This document shows positions 8,286 through 16,156 of a stretch of DNA of 34,789 bases, piece by piece. The number at the start of each line of letters is the position of its first letter. Position 1 is the first letter of the stretch. Source of the stretch: an uncultured Bacillota bacterium. Lineage in GTDB: Bacteria > Bacillota > Clostridia > Lachnospirales > Lachnospiraceae. The translations under genes and the position numbers were made by a program. Below the pieces are notes generated by a model. It saw nothing but the letters and a program-made list of their open reading frames with translations. It searched no databases and was not told the origin of the DNA. The stretch is from the NCBI GenBank assembly GCA_958352855.1, contig CATWQE010000024.1:1-34789 (forward strand), given 5' to 3'.

Positions 8286-8351
8286 TCAGAACCTCGCTTT
8301 CTTGTACGGTTTTAAGAATCCAAGAAGAGACACCGGATATCCCATAACCTA
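8286..8351 (-). other. In-frame tail of the connector beyond an amber stop
   Basis: Minus strand: TAG (8351-8349), then 20 sense codons reading VMGYPVSLLGFLKPYKKARF, then TGA at 8288-8286. A single CAG-to-TAG change would give this stop. Without it the gap between connector and head closure genes would be one base, the normal packing here. No separate RBS is visible for the internal ATG (8343). Confidence 0.7.
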
Positions 8352-8813
8352 GTTATTGGCATCCAAATCAAAGTAGGTTACAGAATGTCTGGAAAGTGTT
8401 TCCGATTTAATTCCCACTTTCTTTCTGTTTTTAATTTCCCAGGCAAGAAGATTTATAACACCTTCCTGTACATCAGCAGGATATTCTACCTTTGTAACCA
8501 AATTATGCGGAACTGAAAAAAGTTCTTCATCAATCTGTACAGTGTTCTCTTCTATTTTCATTACTGTGTACAATCCATCATTTACACAGGATTGCGTGAT
8601 TTGTATTTCATCTCCTGCTTTTAAAAACGGAGAAAAGCCAAGGATTTTATTTCCCTGGCTCCCCCCTGCGAACCGTATCATGCGATTTTGGAAGTTATTG
8701 TTAGTGTATTTCCGAACCAGTTTCTCTGCAGCTTTTATTTTCTGTTTTAAATCATTCGGTTCGACATCTCTGAATTCCTCTCTTGATAGCAGTTTTTCCA
8801 TATTTACAATCAT
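8349..8813 (-). CDS. Head-tail connector (gp6-like), ended early by an amber codon
   Basis: 154 aa to the TAG at 8349-8351. It is the gp6-like adaptor that docks on the portal, placed after the capsid gene. It has an N-terminal helical part with the AEKLVRKYTNNNF motif near residues 30-42, a beta insertion (GDEIQITQSCVNDGLYTV), and a C-terminal helix (VQEGVINLLAWEIKNRKKVG) followed by SVTYFDLDANN. After the TAG the same frame runs on without a stop for 20 residues, ending at 8286 next to the following start codon. These proteins often end with a Gly-Tyr-Pro plus Phe-Leu-Lys-Pro-Tyr tail like the one after the stop, so the gene seems truncated or read through. The start overlaps the upstream stop (ATGA). 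Confidence 0.75.
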   Translation of the reverse strand: MIVNMEKLLSREEFRDVEPNDLKQKIKAAEKLVRKYTNNNFQNRMIRFAGGSQGNKILGFSPFLKAGDEIQITQSCVNDGLYTVMKIEENTVQIDEELFSVPHNLVTKVEYPADVQEGVINLLAWEIKNRKKVGIKSETLSRHSVTYFDLDANN

Positions 8814-9061
8814 TTTTTCTGTTCAGCCCGCTTTCCTCGTCCCTTCGTCTCCTGTTTTCCTACAAGTTCTTCTTGTAATTTCGGTGTAGCTTCTGTTCTG
8901 TCAGTATCTACATTTTCAGAAGTTTCTTCTAAAATTTCAATTAAACCACCATAGTGAATGATTTCATTTACTCTTGCAACAGACAGCTCCATTTTCTCAT
9001 CCGTTCCATGAAGCGTTCCTGTATACTTATCTTTAAAAGGCTTTATCACTTTGACTTTCAT
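8810..9061 (-). CDS. Small phage head-region protein, unknown function
   Basis: 83 aa, between the major capsid gene and the connector, overlapping the latter by 4 bp. The N-terminal half (MKVKVIKPFKDKYTG, then KMELSVARVNEIIHYGGLIEIL) has the pattern of small beta-alpha proteins common at this position in Firmicutes phages. The C-terminal third is a charged Lys/Glu/Thr-rich tail, probably disordered. It could bind near the capsid-portal interface, but nothing in the sequence proves this. Confidence 0.6.
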   Translation of the reverse strand: MKVKVIKPFKDKYTGTLHGTDEKMELSVARVNEIIHYGGLIEILEETSENVDTDRTEATPKLQEELVGKQETKGRGKRAEQKK

Positions 9062-9073
9062 CTATTTCTCCTC

Positions 9074-10078
9074 CTAAACCGTAGGGGCAGCGCCCACTTT
9101 GGATTTAATTAATCCCATTTTTACATTCTTGGAATTGAATTTCAGTGCATAGTTTGCAGTAGTACTCAGTTCTTCAAATGTCGGAGATTCTTTTGCGATT
9201 TTATCCACTGCAAGAGAAAGGCCGTTTGGATGCAGTACCTTACCCTGTTTGGTATAGAACTTGTCAATACCTGCAGATGTTTCCGGGTCATAGTTGGTCG
9301 TGTACTGATTTTCATAATTTGTCTTATCGCAGGACAAAAATGCTCCTTCCCCGAACAGGTATGTGCTGTACACTCCTGCATTTTCCGTAAATCTATCTGT
9401 CACTAGTACATGCTTACCTGCAATAGTAGGCAGTGTAATTTCTTTTCGAATGACACCATTGACCACATACTTATCATAATCCACCATTTCCATTTTCTTG
9501 TATTCTTTGAAAATCATAGAGTGCATAACCATAAGGCCAAGCCCTCCTGCCATATCTCCAAGCGCCGCTTGTTCTGCATCATAAACAGTGCCAGCTTCAA
9601 TGGCCCCTTCTCCTAAATCTAACACATGGCTTTTCAGCTCTGCTACTCCCATAACAGCCTGCGCAATGTTCATCAATTCTCTTTCCCACACTTGATTGTA
9701 GTATCCGGCAATTTTATTCCGAATCAATGTCATAGGATCCGCACCCGTCAATTCCTTTGTGAAATCCTTCGCTTTAAAGGCTTTCATTCTCTGAATCAAC
9801 ATACAAGTCTGTTTATCTCCGCTGATTTCAACCGGAGTATTATCTGTCATACCATCATTGTTCAATGCTTCCATATCCTCTTCATTTGCGTCCAGCGGCT
9901 TGTAAATAGGGATTGTAGCAACATTCCCTTTTTCTCCAATTAAATCCATAATAGAGCTGTCCTGCTGCACAATTCCGGAAAGGATAATCGGTGTAGCCCA
10001 ATAATCCGCTTCCTGCATCATTCCAGCAAATACTTCCTCATCAAATTCAAATCCACCAAAATTACCTGTTCTTGGCAT
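9074..10078 (-). CDS. Major capsid protein
   Basis: 334 aa, directly downstream of the scaffold gene. The sequence fits an HK97-fold coat protein: N-terminal arm, a central region with helices around the motif YYNQVWERELMNIAQAVMG (residues ~135-153), LGLMVMHSMIFKEYKKMEMVDY (~190-211), and the C-terminal strands around KHVLVTDRF. No N-terminal protease-cleaved delta domain is evident, consistent with use of a separate scaffold rather than a fused one. Confidence 0.85.
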   Translation of the reverse strand: MPRTGNFGGFEFDEEVFAGMMQEADYWATPIILSGIVQQDSSIMDLIGEKGNVATIPIYKPLDANEEDMEALNNDGMTDNTPVEISGDKQTCMLIQRMKAFKAKDFTKELTGADPMTLIRNKIAGYYNQVWERELMNIAQAVMGVAELKSHVLDLGEGAIEAGTVYDAEQAALGDMAGGLGLMVMHSMIFKEYKKMEMVDYDKYVVNGVIRKEITLPTIAGKHVLVTDRFTENAGVYSTYLFGEGAFLSCDKTNYENQYTTNYDPETSAGIDKFYTKQGKVLHPNGLSLAVDKIAKESPTFEELSTTANYALKFNSKNVKMGLIKSKVGAAPTV

Positions 10079-10101
10079 AACTTTTCACCTTTTTACCTTT
10101 C

Positions 10102-10767
10102 TTATTTTGTGTTTAACTGTTTAAAGAGTTCCGGATTTTCCTGTTTTAATTTCAAGCGTTCCGCATAACCCATTTTCAAGAACTGTTCTTTTGTTACAGT
10201 CTTGTCCTTGTCTCCACCCGGAAGATTATTCTCAAGAACCTTCCTGGTTTCATTTACCTGCTGCGTTTTAGACATTTCAAACATGGCTGGATGCTGAGTT
10301 TTTAGCCCAGAAATCAGATTTTCTTCTCCACTGATTTTTCCATCCTCTCCTAGTTTGATTTCCCCTTTTTCTTTCGCTTTAAAGACAAGATAATCAACAT
10401 CAACCGCTCCTGCTGCCAGCAAAGCGAATTTCAATGCATTTTCTGTTTTCAATTTAGTGTTTTCTGCTTTTAAAGTTTCAATCTCTGATTCATAATCAGT
10501 GATTTTCTGTTGCAAACCTTCATCTTTCCCGGTTGATTTCTTCAATTCCTCAATCAAGTTATTTGCCTTAACCAGTTCAGCATCCTTCCCGGATAAATCT
10601 GTTTCAAGACTGGTATATTTGTCTTTTGACACATAACCACCCTCTGAAAGATCTGCAAAACGAACATGCTTCAGTTTATCTTCCACGCCTTCATTCACTT
10701 TTGCGATTGCCACATTGACCGCCCGCAATACTTCCGGTTCATCTTTCAACAATTCTTCTAGTTTCAT
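10102..10767 (-). CDS. Capsid scaffold protein (minor structural GP20 family)
   Basis: 221 aa from the ATG at 10767, which has AAAGG at good spacing; an ATG three codons upstream (10776) overlaps the stop of the preceding small ORF. Nearly the whole protein is charged and helical. Residues ~55-110 are a clear coiled coil (VKANNLIEELKK, then EIETLKAENTKLKTEN), followed by the KFALLAAGAVDVDYLVFK motif and a basic tail (YAERLKLKQENPELFKQL). This order of coiled coil, conserved GAxDxDYL motif and charged end is characteristic of GP20/PF06810 scaffolds, which guide procapsid assembly and then leave or are degraded. Confidence 0.88.
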   Translation of the reverse strand: MKLEELLKDEPEVLRAVNVAIAKVNEGVEDKLKHVRFADLSEGGYVSKDKYTSLETDLSGKDAELVKANNLIEELKKSTGKDEGLQQKITDYESEIETLKAENTKLKTENALKFALLAAGAVDVDYLVFKAKEKGEIKLGEDGKISGEENLISGLKTQHPAMFEMSKTQQVNETRKVLENNLPGGDKDKTVTKEQFLKMGYAERLKLKQENPELFKQLNTK

Positions 10768-10772
10768 GTTCT

Positions 10773-10919
10773 TCATCCTTTCTTTCTGTGGCTGTGTACC
10801 ACATCATACAAGTTTTTCTGCCATTGCAAGGGCAAAACAATCAGCATTAGTTTAATCGTCATAAGCCTTCTTCGGACACAAAAATAAGACGCTTCACCCA
10901 GCGCCCAAAAGGGAGATAT
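10773..10919 (-). CDS. Candidate small ORF with non-standard start, coupled to the scaffold gene
   Basis: An open frame ends at a TGA (10775-10773) that overlaps the first scaffold ATG as ATGA. No ATG lies near its beginning. A perfect anti-16S match, AGGAGGTGATCC, occupies 10933-10922, and an in-frame ATA follows at 10919-10917 at normal spacing. An in-frame GTG (10928-10926) lies inside that Shine-Dalgarno. The product would be about 48 residues with a Trp/Phe-rich N terminus, RRRLMTIKLMLIVLPLQWQ and a basic His/Lys end. The perfect RBS and ATGA coupling favour translation; the lack of a normal start is odd. Alternatively the segment is a structured leader of the scaffold mRNA. Confidence 0.4.
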   Translation of the reverse strand: MSPFWALGEASYFCVRRRLMTIKLMLIVLPLQWQKNLYDVVHSHRKKG

Positions 10920-10986
10920 CCGGATCACCTCCTCTCTACGTTTGGAGCCAACATATCCGTATCTTTGGTTATTTTATATTTTTGCA

Positions 10987-11256
10987 TCATTCTTCTGTAT
11001 GACAGGTATTTGTGAGCTTCTTATAAACATCCTCATAGAGTTCCTGCTTGTCTCCATTGAATGTATATTCTGCATAAATACCATCACCAAAAATCGTAGT
11101 GGAAGCCAGACATTTGTAATTCTGCAATGTCTTGCAAGACCAAACAATAAATACATCTCCTAAATCAATATGTGTTTCAGGTCTATTTTTGTTGTACCAC
11201 TCTACCAATTTCTTCTGACATACGCTTTCAAAATGTTTCATTCCTGTAATAATCAT
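10987..11256 (-). CDS. DUF6275 family phage protein
   Basis: 89 aa, preceded by AGGTGA. The CQKKLVEWYNKNRPETHI and VFIVWSCKTLQNYKCLAST motifs followed by EYTFNGDKQELYEDVYKKLTN match the small DUF6275 family often found among Firmicutes phage head genes. Function is unknown. It lies directly after the MuF-toxin gene, separated by a predicted structured RNA and terminator. An immunity role for the toxin domain is conceivable from position alone but is unsupported otherwise. Confidence 0.65.
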   Translation of the reverse strand: MIITGMKHFESVCQKKLVEWYNKNRPETHIDLGDVFIVWSCKTLQNYKCLASTTIFGDGIYAEYTFNGDKQELYEDVYKKLTNTCHTEE

Positions 11257-11285
11257 AACTTTTCACCTTTCCTTTCTTAAAAATG

Positions 11286-11323
11286 GGTATAAAAATACCA
11301 CCGGTCATTATGACTGGTGGTAT
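11286..11323 (-). terminator. Rho-independent terminator after the MuF gene
   Basis: ATACCACCGGTCA (11295-11307) and TGACTGGTGGTAT (11311-11323) form a 13-bp stem with a 3-nt loop and one G-U type mismatch. On the minus strand it is followed by TTTTTATA. It lies between the MuF and DUF6275 genes, so late transcription to the capsid genes must read through it or restart after it. Confidence 0.75.
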
Positions 11324-11344
11324 CAATAATCTATATTTGCTTAA

Positions 11345-11436
11345 CCAAAGAACTATTGGCGGGTGTGCCCCATCCCGCATTTCTTTTGACCCTGTGGGTG
11401 CGTAGCAGCACAATCTCTACTTCAATAATTCTTTGG
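11345..11436 (-). ncRNA. Predicted structured RNA element upstream of the terminator
   Basis: CCAAAGAACTATTG (11345-11358) and CAATAATTCTTTGG (11423-11436) pair over 14 positions with one G-U, closing a 64-nt interior. Inside are GCGGG/CCCGC and GTGC/GCAC hairpins. The terminator hairpin follows 22 bases downstream on the minus strand. A closed multi-hairpin domain plus terminator resembles a cis-regulatory RNA or a short processed RNA. I cannot match it to a known family by eye. It lies in a 217-bp stretch (11257-11473) with no convincing gene. Confidence 0.5.
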
Positions 11437-11473
11437 GCGAAGCCATTACTACTATATGAGCATTATACAATAA

Positions 11474-12856
11474 CTATTCCTTTTTGTAAAGCATCCCATT
11501 TTTTTCTATCAGCTTTTTGAGATTTCTTTCACGAATTCTATAAAACGTCATTACAGAATTTTTTAACTTATTATCATCTGTTTCAAGAACCACCCGTACC
11601 ACAACATTCAAATTTGTTTCTGGTAATTTCTTCACCATAAATACGGTACCTTTGTTCTTTATATCTTTTATAATTAAATCCGGAGAAGAAACACTATCTT
11701 TCCCGTATTTTTCAAATAGATTGTAATCTTCTGGATGCCGCTCTTTAATATGATTTATACGTTCATTTGTTACAATAATATCATCTGTCTGAATTTTTCC
11801 AAATTCTTTTTCAAGAACTTTTGTATTTATCTTACCTAAATTCCGTATTTCTGCCACTGCGCTTTCCTCGTTTACGCTTTTTGGTTTAATTATACCAGAA
11901 TTCTCGTCTTTCGCAATATATTCTCTCTGCGCTTTCATATATCTTTTCTTGAAATCTTTGAAGTTTCTGGTCTTATCAATCCCAAAGTATGCCGCACGTT
12001 CTTTCAGTTCATCAAGTTCCTCTTCATTCAAAGCCCACCTTGCACGTTGTAACAAGCAGCATCTACAGTTGCATACATTCTTTGCACTTCCACCAACCCC
12101 TGGTGCATCCACCCATTCTCCACCAACAAAAAACTTTTCTTCTACTTCTTTTATTTGTCCGTCTGCTTCCTGGTGCCAGAGCCTTGTTCGTCTATCCAGC
12201 GTAGCATCCCACTGTTTTACAATCTCTGCTCCCGCTTCTTTCGCTCTCTTCTGGCAGTTTAGAGCTGCTTGGTTCTGAATCCTATGCCCTTCTGTTCTTG
12301 CAATTAAAACAGCGTGGTTTATTGCCTTATTGAACGGACTATTCATTCCAAATGCTATATATTCTGCCATCTCAATCCAAGAAGAGCCATTAGCAATCCC
12401 CCTTGATAGTTCCATTCTGATATTATCTTTCAGTTTGGTTACATCTTCTCCCATGCTACTATACAGACCCTCGGATATTTTCGAATCTGTTTGTACAGCC
12501 TGTATCACCTCTTCTTGATTTATAGGAAATATAAGCGGTATTCCCTGTCCATGGATATCATATAGTGTTCCTACAAATCCTTCTTCGTATGATTTTTCCA
12601 AGTACTCCTTAACGGAAGCGTATTGTTGCGTCTGTAAATTCTGCAAAATAGCATCTATCTGTTTTTTTAAAGCTTCCTGATATCTTTTTTGATAAATAAT
12701 AGACTGTAGATTTTGCATATCCTTCCTTGCATTTAATTCAGCAATTTTACTTTCGCAATCCATTTTTGCATCTTTATAAATCTGCTGTAATTTCTTTATG
12801 ACTTCTTTCTCGTCATTCAAATATGCCTGAACTATTTCCTTCTGCCTCTTATTCAC
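11474..12856 (-). CDS. MuF minor head protein with C-terminal nuclease-like toxin domain
   Basis: 460 aa if it starts at the GTG (12856), which overlaps the portal stop by 8 bp and follows GGTGAT; this start gives the usual MNKRQKE-type N terminus. An upstream ATG frame exists but lacks an RBS. Residues ~1-290 are the MuF head morphogenesis part, including ARTEGHRIQNQAAL, KQWDATLDRRTRLWHQEADG and CNCRCCL (a metal-binding-like Cys cluster). After a linker (~300-335), the last ~125 residues (VTNERINHIKERHPEDYNLF, then a beta-rich end with TFYRIRERNLKKLIEKNG) look like a PBECR-type barnase/EndoU/colicin-like nuclease. MuF polymorphic toxins are packaged with DNA and may be delivered to the host. 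Catalytic residues are not proven. Confidence 0.8.
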   Translation of the reverse strand: MNKRQKEIVQAYLNDEKEVIKKLQQIYKDAKMDCESKIAELNARKDMQNLQSIIYQKRYQEALKKQIDAILQNLQTQQYASVKEYLEKSYEEGFVGTLYDIHGQGIPLIFPINQEEVIQAVQTDSKISEGLYSSMGEDVTKLKDNIRMELSRGIANGSSWIEMAEYIAFGMNSPFNKAINHAVLIARTEGHRIQNQAALNCQKRAKEAGAEIVKQWDATLDRRTRLWHQEADGQIKEVEEKFFVGGEWVDAPGVGGSAKNVCNCRCCLLQRARWALNEEELDELKERAAYFGIDKTRNFKDFKKRYMKAQREYIAKDENSGIIKPKSVNEESAVAEIRNLGKINTKVLEKEFGKIQTDDIIVTNERINHIKERHPEDYNLFEKYGKDSVSSPDLIIKDIKNKGTVFMVKKLPETNLNVVVRVVLETDDNKLKNSVMTFYRIRERNLKKLIEKNGMLYKKE

Positions 12857-14321
12857 CTGTATCACCGCCATTATCCGGTATAATTTCATCAAGGCTGTTC
12901 TGTACATCTTCTATCTTCGATATTTCATCCTCAGGTAGCTGGTCTTTGATTTCTTCATAATCAATACCAAGCACATCGCATATATGCTGAATCACCAAAT
13001 CATTACCGAATACATTGACAAGTCCCATTAGCATATTGATTTCAACATTTTTTCTGTTTGCATCTGTTAATTCATTCTGCTTATTTTCTTGCTCATTACT
13101 CATGACTTCGTGAGTAAATTTAAAATAAACATCTTTTATCTGATAGTCAGTTCCTTTCTTCTGGTTGATTTCATCTAAGCAAACAGATACTATCTTGCGC
13201 AGAAAACGTTTAATATTCCTTTCCAGGCGCTTACACCTCAAGTCCAGTAAAGAATATGCCGCCTTGATTGCAATATTGGTTGTTGCACTGGTATCTTTTA
13301 ACCCGGACAAGTTTAGCCCCATTCCGAAACGGTATATGTTCTTTTCGTCCAGTTCCATTTTTACTTTCCTGGCTTCATGCGGTACATCTACAGTATGTAC
13401 TTCAACCCCGCCTTCTGAATCTGTCCCTATTATTTTCTTTGTTTTCAAGTTCTGCTGCAATTCATCAAGATTATTTCCTTCGAATCCCTTAACAGCATAT
13501 AGTGGGTGATCAAAATCAATCAGGTTATTAGAAAGACTACTTGCCATTAAATCGTAATCATCTATTAAATCTTTTATTGGTTTTAAATTACTGATTTGCT
13601 TTTTATTGTTATCTAATCGAAAGAATGGAAGAAAGCCCAGCGAATCAACGTAGGTTAAATCCTCTTTATCCCCTTCTACTTTGTACAGAATATGCGGCCT
13701 TGGATTTACTTTAACGTCAATATCCCCTTCAATTTCTCCATTATCAGTCTGAACGTAATAGCAAACCTGTTCATCATCCCAATCCATGACTTTTTTCTTC
13801 TGATGTCCTTCTTTGTCTATTCTGTCAACATACCAGTATAGTATATGGTCCTTTTTGTCAGATGCAAACCTTTCCTCTACCTCTACTACTCCAATACTGT
13901 CAGCACAGGTAAACTTTAAAATATCGTTGCTGTCTTTTAAGGCGTACATGTAAGAAAACCCTTTTGTCTGGCAATCTGTAATAGCCTCAGACAGTTCATC
14001 TATAAAATCGTCATTATCATTAAATCTCATATCAAGTTCTGCCTGCAACTCTGGCGAATCGGAGAACACAAATCCATCAGCACCAGATAGTGTGTATTGT
14101 GTCCCCTGCTCTGTCAATTCCTTAAAGAACGGGTGCGGTATTCTTGTATTAGCTCTTGTATTGTCCTCCACCAACTGCCCGTCCGAATTATAATAAAATA
14201 AACGATAAGACTTTATATCATGGTCTCCATTAAAATACCGTTCCCCTATCCTGGCCAAATGCTTTTTCAATGATGCAGCATCTTCATTCATGAATAGTTT
14301 AATCTCTTCCTTTGTCAGCAT
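12849..14321 (-). CDS. Portal protein, SPP1 gp6-like
   Basis: 490 aa, typical length for the SPP1-type portal. The dodecameric ring at the capsid vertex passes DNA in and out. Visible family features: the N-terminal HLARIGERYFNGDHDIKSYRLFYY region, a GADGFVFSD stretch near residue 80, the stem-like region around LIDDYDLMASSLSNNLIDF (~245-263), and a C-terminal acidic tail with coiled-coil character. The start has GGTGAT at ideal spacing. It follows TerL, with one small broken ORF between. Confidence 0.9.
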   Translation of the reverse strand: MLTKEEIKLFMNEDAASLKKHLARIGERYFNGDHDIKSYRLFYYNSDGQLVEDNTRANTRIPHPFFKELTEQGTQYTLSGADGFVFSDSPELQAELDMRFNDNDDFIDELSEAITDCQTKGFSYMYALKDSNDILKFTCADSIGVVEVEERFASDKKDHILYWYVDRIDKEGHQKKKVMDWDDEQVCYYVQTDNGEIEGDIDVKVNPRPHILYKVEGDKEDLTYVDSLGFLPFFRLDNNKKQISNLKPIKDLIDDYDLMASSLSNNLIDFDHPLYAVKGFEGNNLDELQQNLKTKKIIGTDSEGGVEVHTVDVPHEARKVKMELDEKNIYRFGMGLNLSGLKDTSATTNIAIKAAYSLLDLRCKRLERNIKRFLRKIVSVCLDEINQKKGTDYQIKDVYFKFTHEVMSNEQENKQNELTDANRKNVEINMLMGLVNVFGNDLVIQHICDVLGIDYEEIKDQLPEDEISKIEDVQNSLDEIIPDNGGDTGE

Positions 14322-14334
14322 TCTATCACCTTCC

Positions 14335-14434
14335 CTATTCTAACCATCCTTTTTCCTGGAATAGTTTTGCCATTTTAGGAAAACAGCAATGGAGTATTTT
14401 CTTTGAAATCATATTCTGTTCCTAAAATTTTCAT
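14335..14434 (-). pseudogene. Small ORF between TerL and portal, split by a one-base frame change
   Basis: ATG at 14434 with GAAGGAG upstream gives MKILGTEYDFKENTPLLFS and stops at 14375. One base out of frame the sequence continues KMAKLFQEKGWLE to a TAG at 14335, just before the portal RBS. Removing one T from the TTTT run near 14380 joins both parts into a single ~32-residue protein. Either a homopolymer indel broke it, or the second part is translated from its own ATG (14373). Function unknown. Confidence 0.45.
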
Positions 14435-14442
14435 TTTCTCCT

Positions 14443-15681
14443 TCATATCATCCACTTTCCTTTTCTCCACATCTCCACTCCATATCTCAAAGCAGACATG
14501 GCATCATCTTGAAACGGAACAGGCTCATCTAAATACTCCCCTGTCCTCTCATCTTTTTTCCACTTCCACTGCTCAATTTCTTTGATTGTATTGATACAAG
14601 ATGGATGGATATAGATTCTTCTCTGTTTCAACCAGTCTATCTGCACAGACTGGTACTTTTTGTGATTTGTTGTTTTTTCTTTTTTTACCTTCCTGGCCCT
14701 GTATCCTGCTTTCTGCCACATCTTGATACGGTCCGGCTCCGCCGAATCGCAAAACATAGTTATATTCCTTGGAAGTCCTTTTTCATTAGCAATCTCAATA
14801 ATTTCAGACATGTCCTTTTCAAAGACATAGATCTCATTCATGATATAAACATCATCGTCTTTCCATCCAAGAGTTAATATTGCATCTGCGTGGTTAAATC
14901 CAAAATCCTGCCCAATTGCAGAGTCATCATAATCATGTAGGTTTTGAGAAATATCTTTGATTTCCCAATTGTGAAGAATTAAGCCAGCGGTTTCTCCCCA
15001 ACATCCAAGTCCGTAAACTTGATACCCTTCTGGATCTACTTCCTTTCTTCTTTCCATTCGTTTGTGATACGCTTCATCAATGAAACGATTATTTAAATAA
15101 GTGCTGTGATGTGTTAGTACATCCGGGTCTTGTCTGTCAAAAAAGATTTTCTTAATCCAATGATTTCTATTCACTGGGTTAAAAGTCATTCTAATTTGAT
15201 AAAATTGTCCATCTGGTAATTTTCCCCTTAAACGGTCGTCTATAATTTCCAGGTCTGATTGCGTCAGTTCCGTAGCCTCTTCTATCCACACATCTGTTAA
15301 TTTCCCGCGCTTAAAGGTAATAGATTTCAGTTTTTCCCTTTGTTTATCATCATTCACGCCACGAAAGATAATCTGGTTATGGTTACTTCTGCATTCCAGG
15401 AGCATATTGGAAGAATTGATGTACCAATACTTTTTATACGCCTCTCCGAACATACGAAAAATAGCACCCTGCAATTCTGCAAAAGTGCTATCTCTATTGG
15501 TTACATCTGATTTTCTTACGCACAAAAGGTTTCTTCCCGGGTCTTTCATTAAACGCAGAATATAATGCTGGGCAGTATCTACGCTTTTTCCGGAACCAGC
15601 AGACCCCTTCATGATGATATACCGTTTTTGGCTCCGGTCTACTTCCCTGAAGCAGGGATTTGCTTTCACTGTAACATTCAT
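14443..15681 (-). CDS. terL: Terminase large subunit (PBSX/Terminase_3 family)
   Basis: 412 aa, full length. The DNA-packaging motor. N-terminal ATPase: Walker A KGSAGSGKS (residues ~25-33), Walker B VWIEEAT (~131-137), and a coupling TFNPVNRNHW motif (~165-175). C-terminal RNase H-like nuclease: QDFGFNHADA (~246-255) supplies the first acidic residue, FCDSAEPDRI the second, and PFQDDAMSALRYGVE (~388-402) the last. It overlaps TerS by 4 bp. The motif set and order make the assignment secure. Confidence 0.95.
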   Translation of the reverse strand: MNVTVKANPCFREVDRSQKRYIIMKGSAGSGKSVDTAQHYILRLMKDPGRNLLCVRKSDVTNRDSTFAELQGAIFRMFGEAYKKYWYINSSNMLLECRSNHNQIIFRGVNDDKQREKLKSITFKRGKLTDVWIEEATELTQSDLEIIDDRLRGKLPDGQFYQIRMTFNPVNRNHWIKKIFFDRQDPDVLTHHSTYLNNRFIDEAYHKRMERRKEVDPEGYQVYGLGCWGETAGLILHNWEIKDISQNLHDYDDSAIGQDFGFNHADAILTLGWKDDDVYIMNEIYVFEKDMSEIIEIANEKGLPRNITMFCDSAEPDRIKMWQKAGYRARKVKKEKTTNHKKYQSVQIDWLKQRRIYIHPSCINTIKEIEQWKWKKDERTGEYLDEPVPFQDDAMSALRYGVEMWRKGKWMI

Positions 15682-16127
15682 CTGTCCTGTTCCTCCCCGT
15701 AGTCAATCGCAATATTAAGTTCCATATCTGCTTCCATCTCCACTTTATCCGTAAACAGTGAATATCTCTTGCCTAGAAGTTCTGCTGCTTTTAGTCTATC
15801 CTTCTCAGATGGCGCCTTTTCCATGGTTTTTGCCTTAGATAGCCCATCTCCTAATCCTTCCACTACTATTTCCTCGGACCGGCTCTCCCCTCTAAGTACA
15901 GCAGTTAGATATTCCATTACTTCTTTGGCATCTGCAGTCTTTTCGCTGTGGATTTCTTCAAGGCGTTCATTAATATATTTTTTAACGTTAACATTTGTCA
16001 ACATTCTACTTCCCGCTGATTTTGCTGTTTCATCCTTTTTTACCGCCGGATAAGCTACTCGGTAAGCCCTTGTGGCGTTAAGGTCTATCAAGTACTCATC
16101 TGCAAAAATCTTCTGTTTTTCTGTCAC
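15678..16127 (-). CDS. terS: Terminase small subunit
   Basis: 149 aa starting at a GTG with AGGAGGTGAG upstream. The N-terminal MTEKQKIFADEYLIDLNATRAYRVAYP followed by KSAGSRMLTNVNVKKYINERL is the classic Terminase_2 DNA-binding helix-turn-helix. The middle (KEVMEYLTAVLRGESRSEE) is the oligomerisation region, and DRLKAAELLGKRYSLFTDKVE precedes an acidic C terminus. It recognises the phage packaging site and hands DNA to TerL. First protein gene of the packaging block, just after a tRNA gene on the same strand. Confidence 0.92.
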   Translation of the reverse strand: MTEKQKIFADEYLIDLNATRAYRVAYPAVKKDETAKSAGSRMLTNVNVKKYINERLEEIHSEKTADAKEVMEYLTAVLRGESRSEEIVVEGLGDGLSKAKTMEKAPSEKDRLKAAELLGKRYSLFTDKVEMEADMELNIAIDYGEEQDR

Positions 16128-16156
16128 GTAAGCTCACCTCCTAATTATTTTATAAA

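Noticed and set aside
11228..11413. 61-codon minus-strand frame before DUF6275
   Set aside because: It covers the structured RNA and the terminator hairpin and overlaps the DUF6275 start; no RBS and no recognisable pattern.
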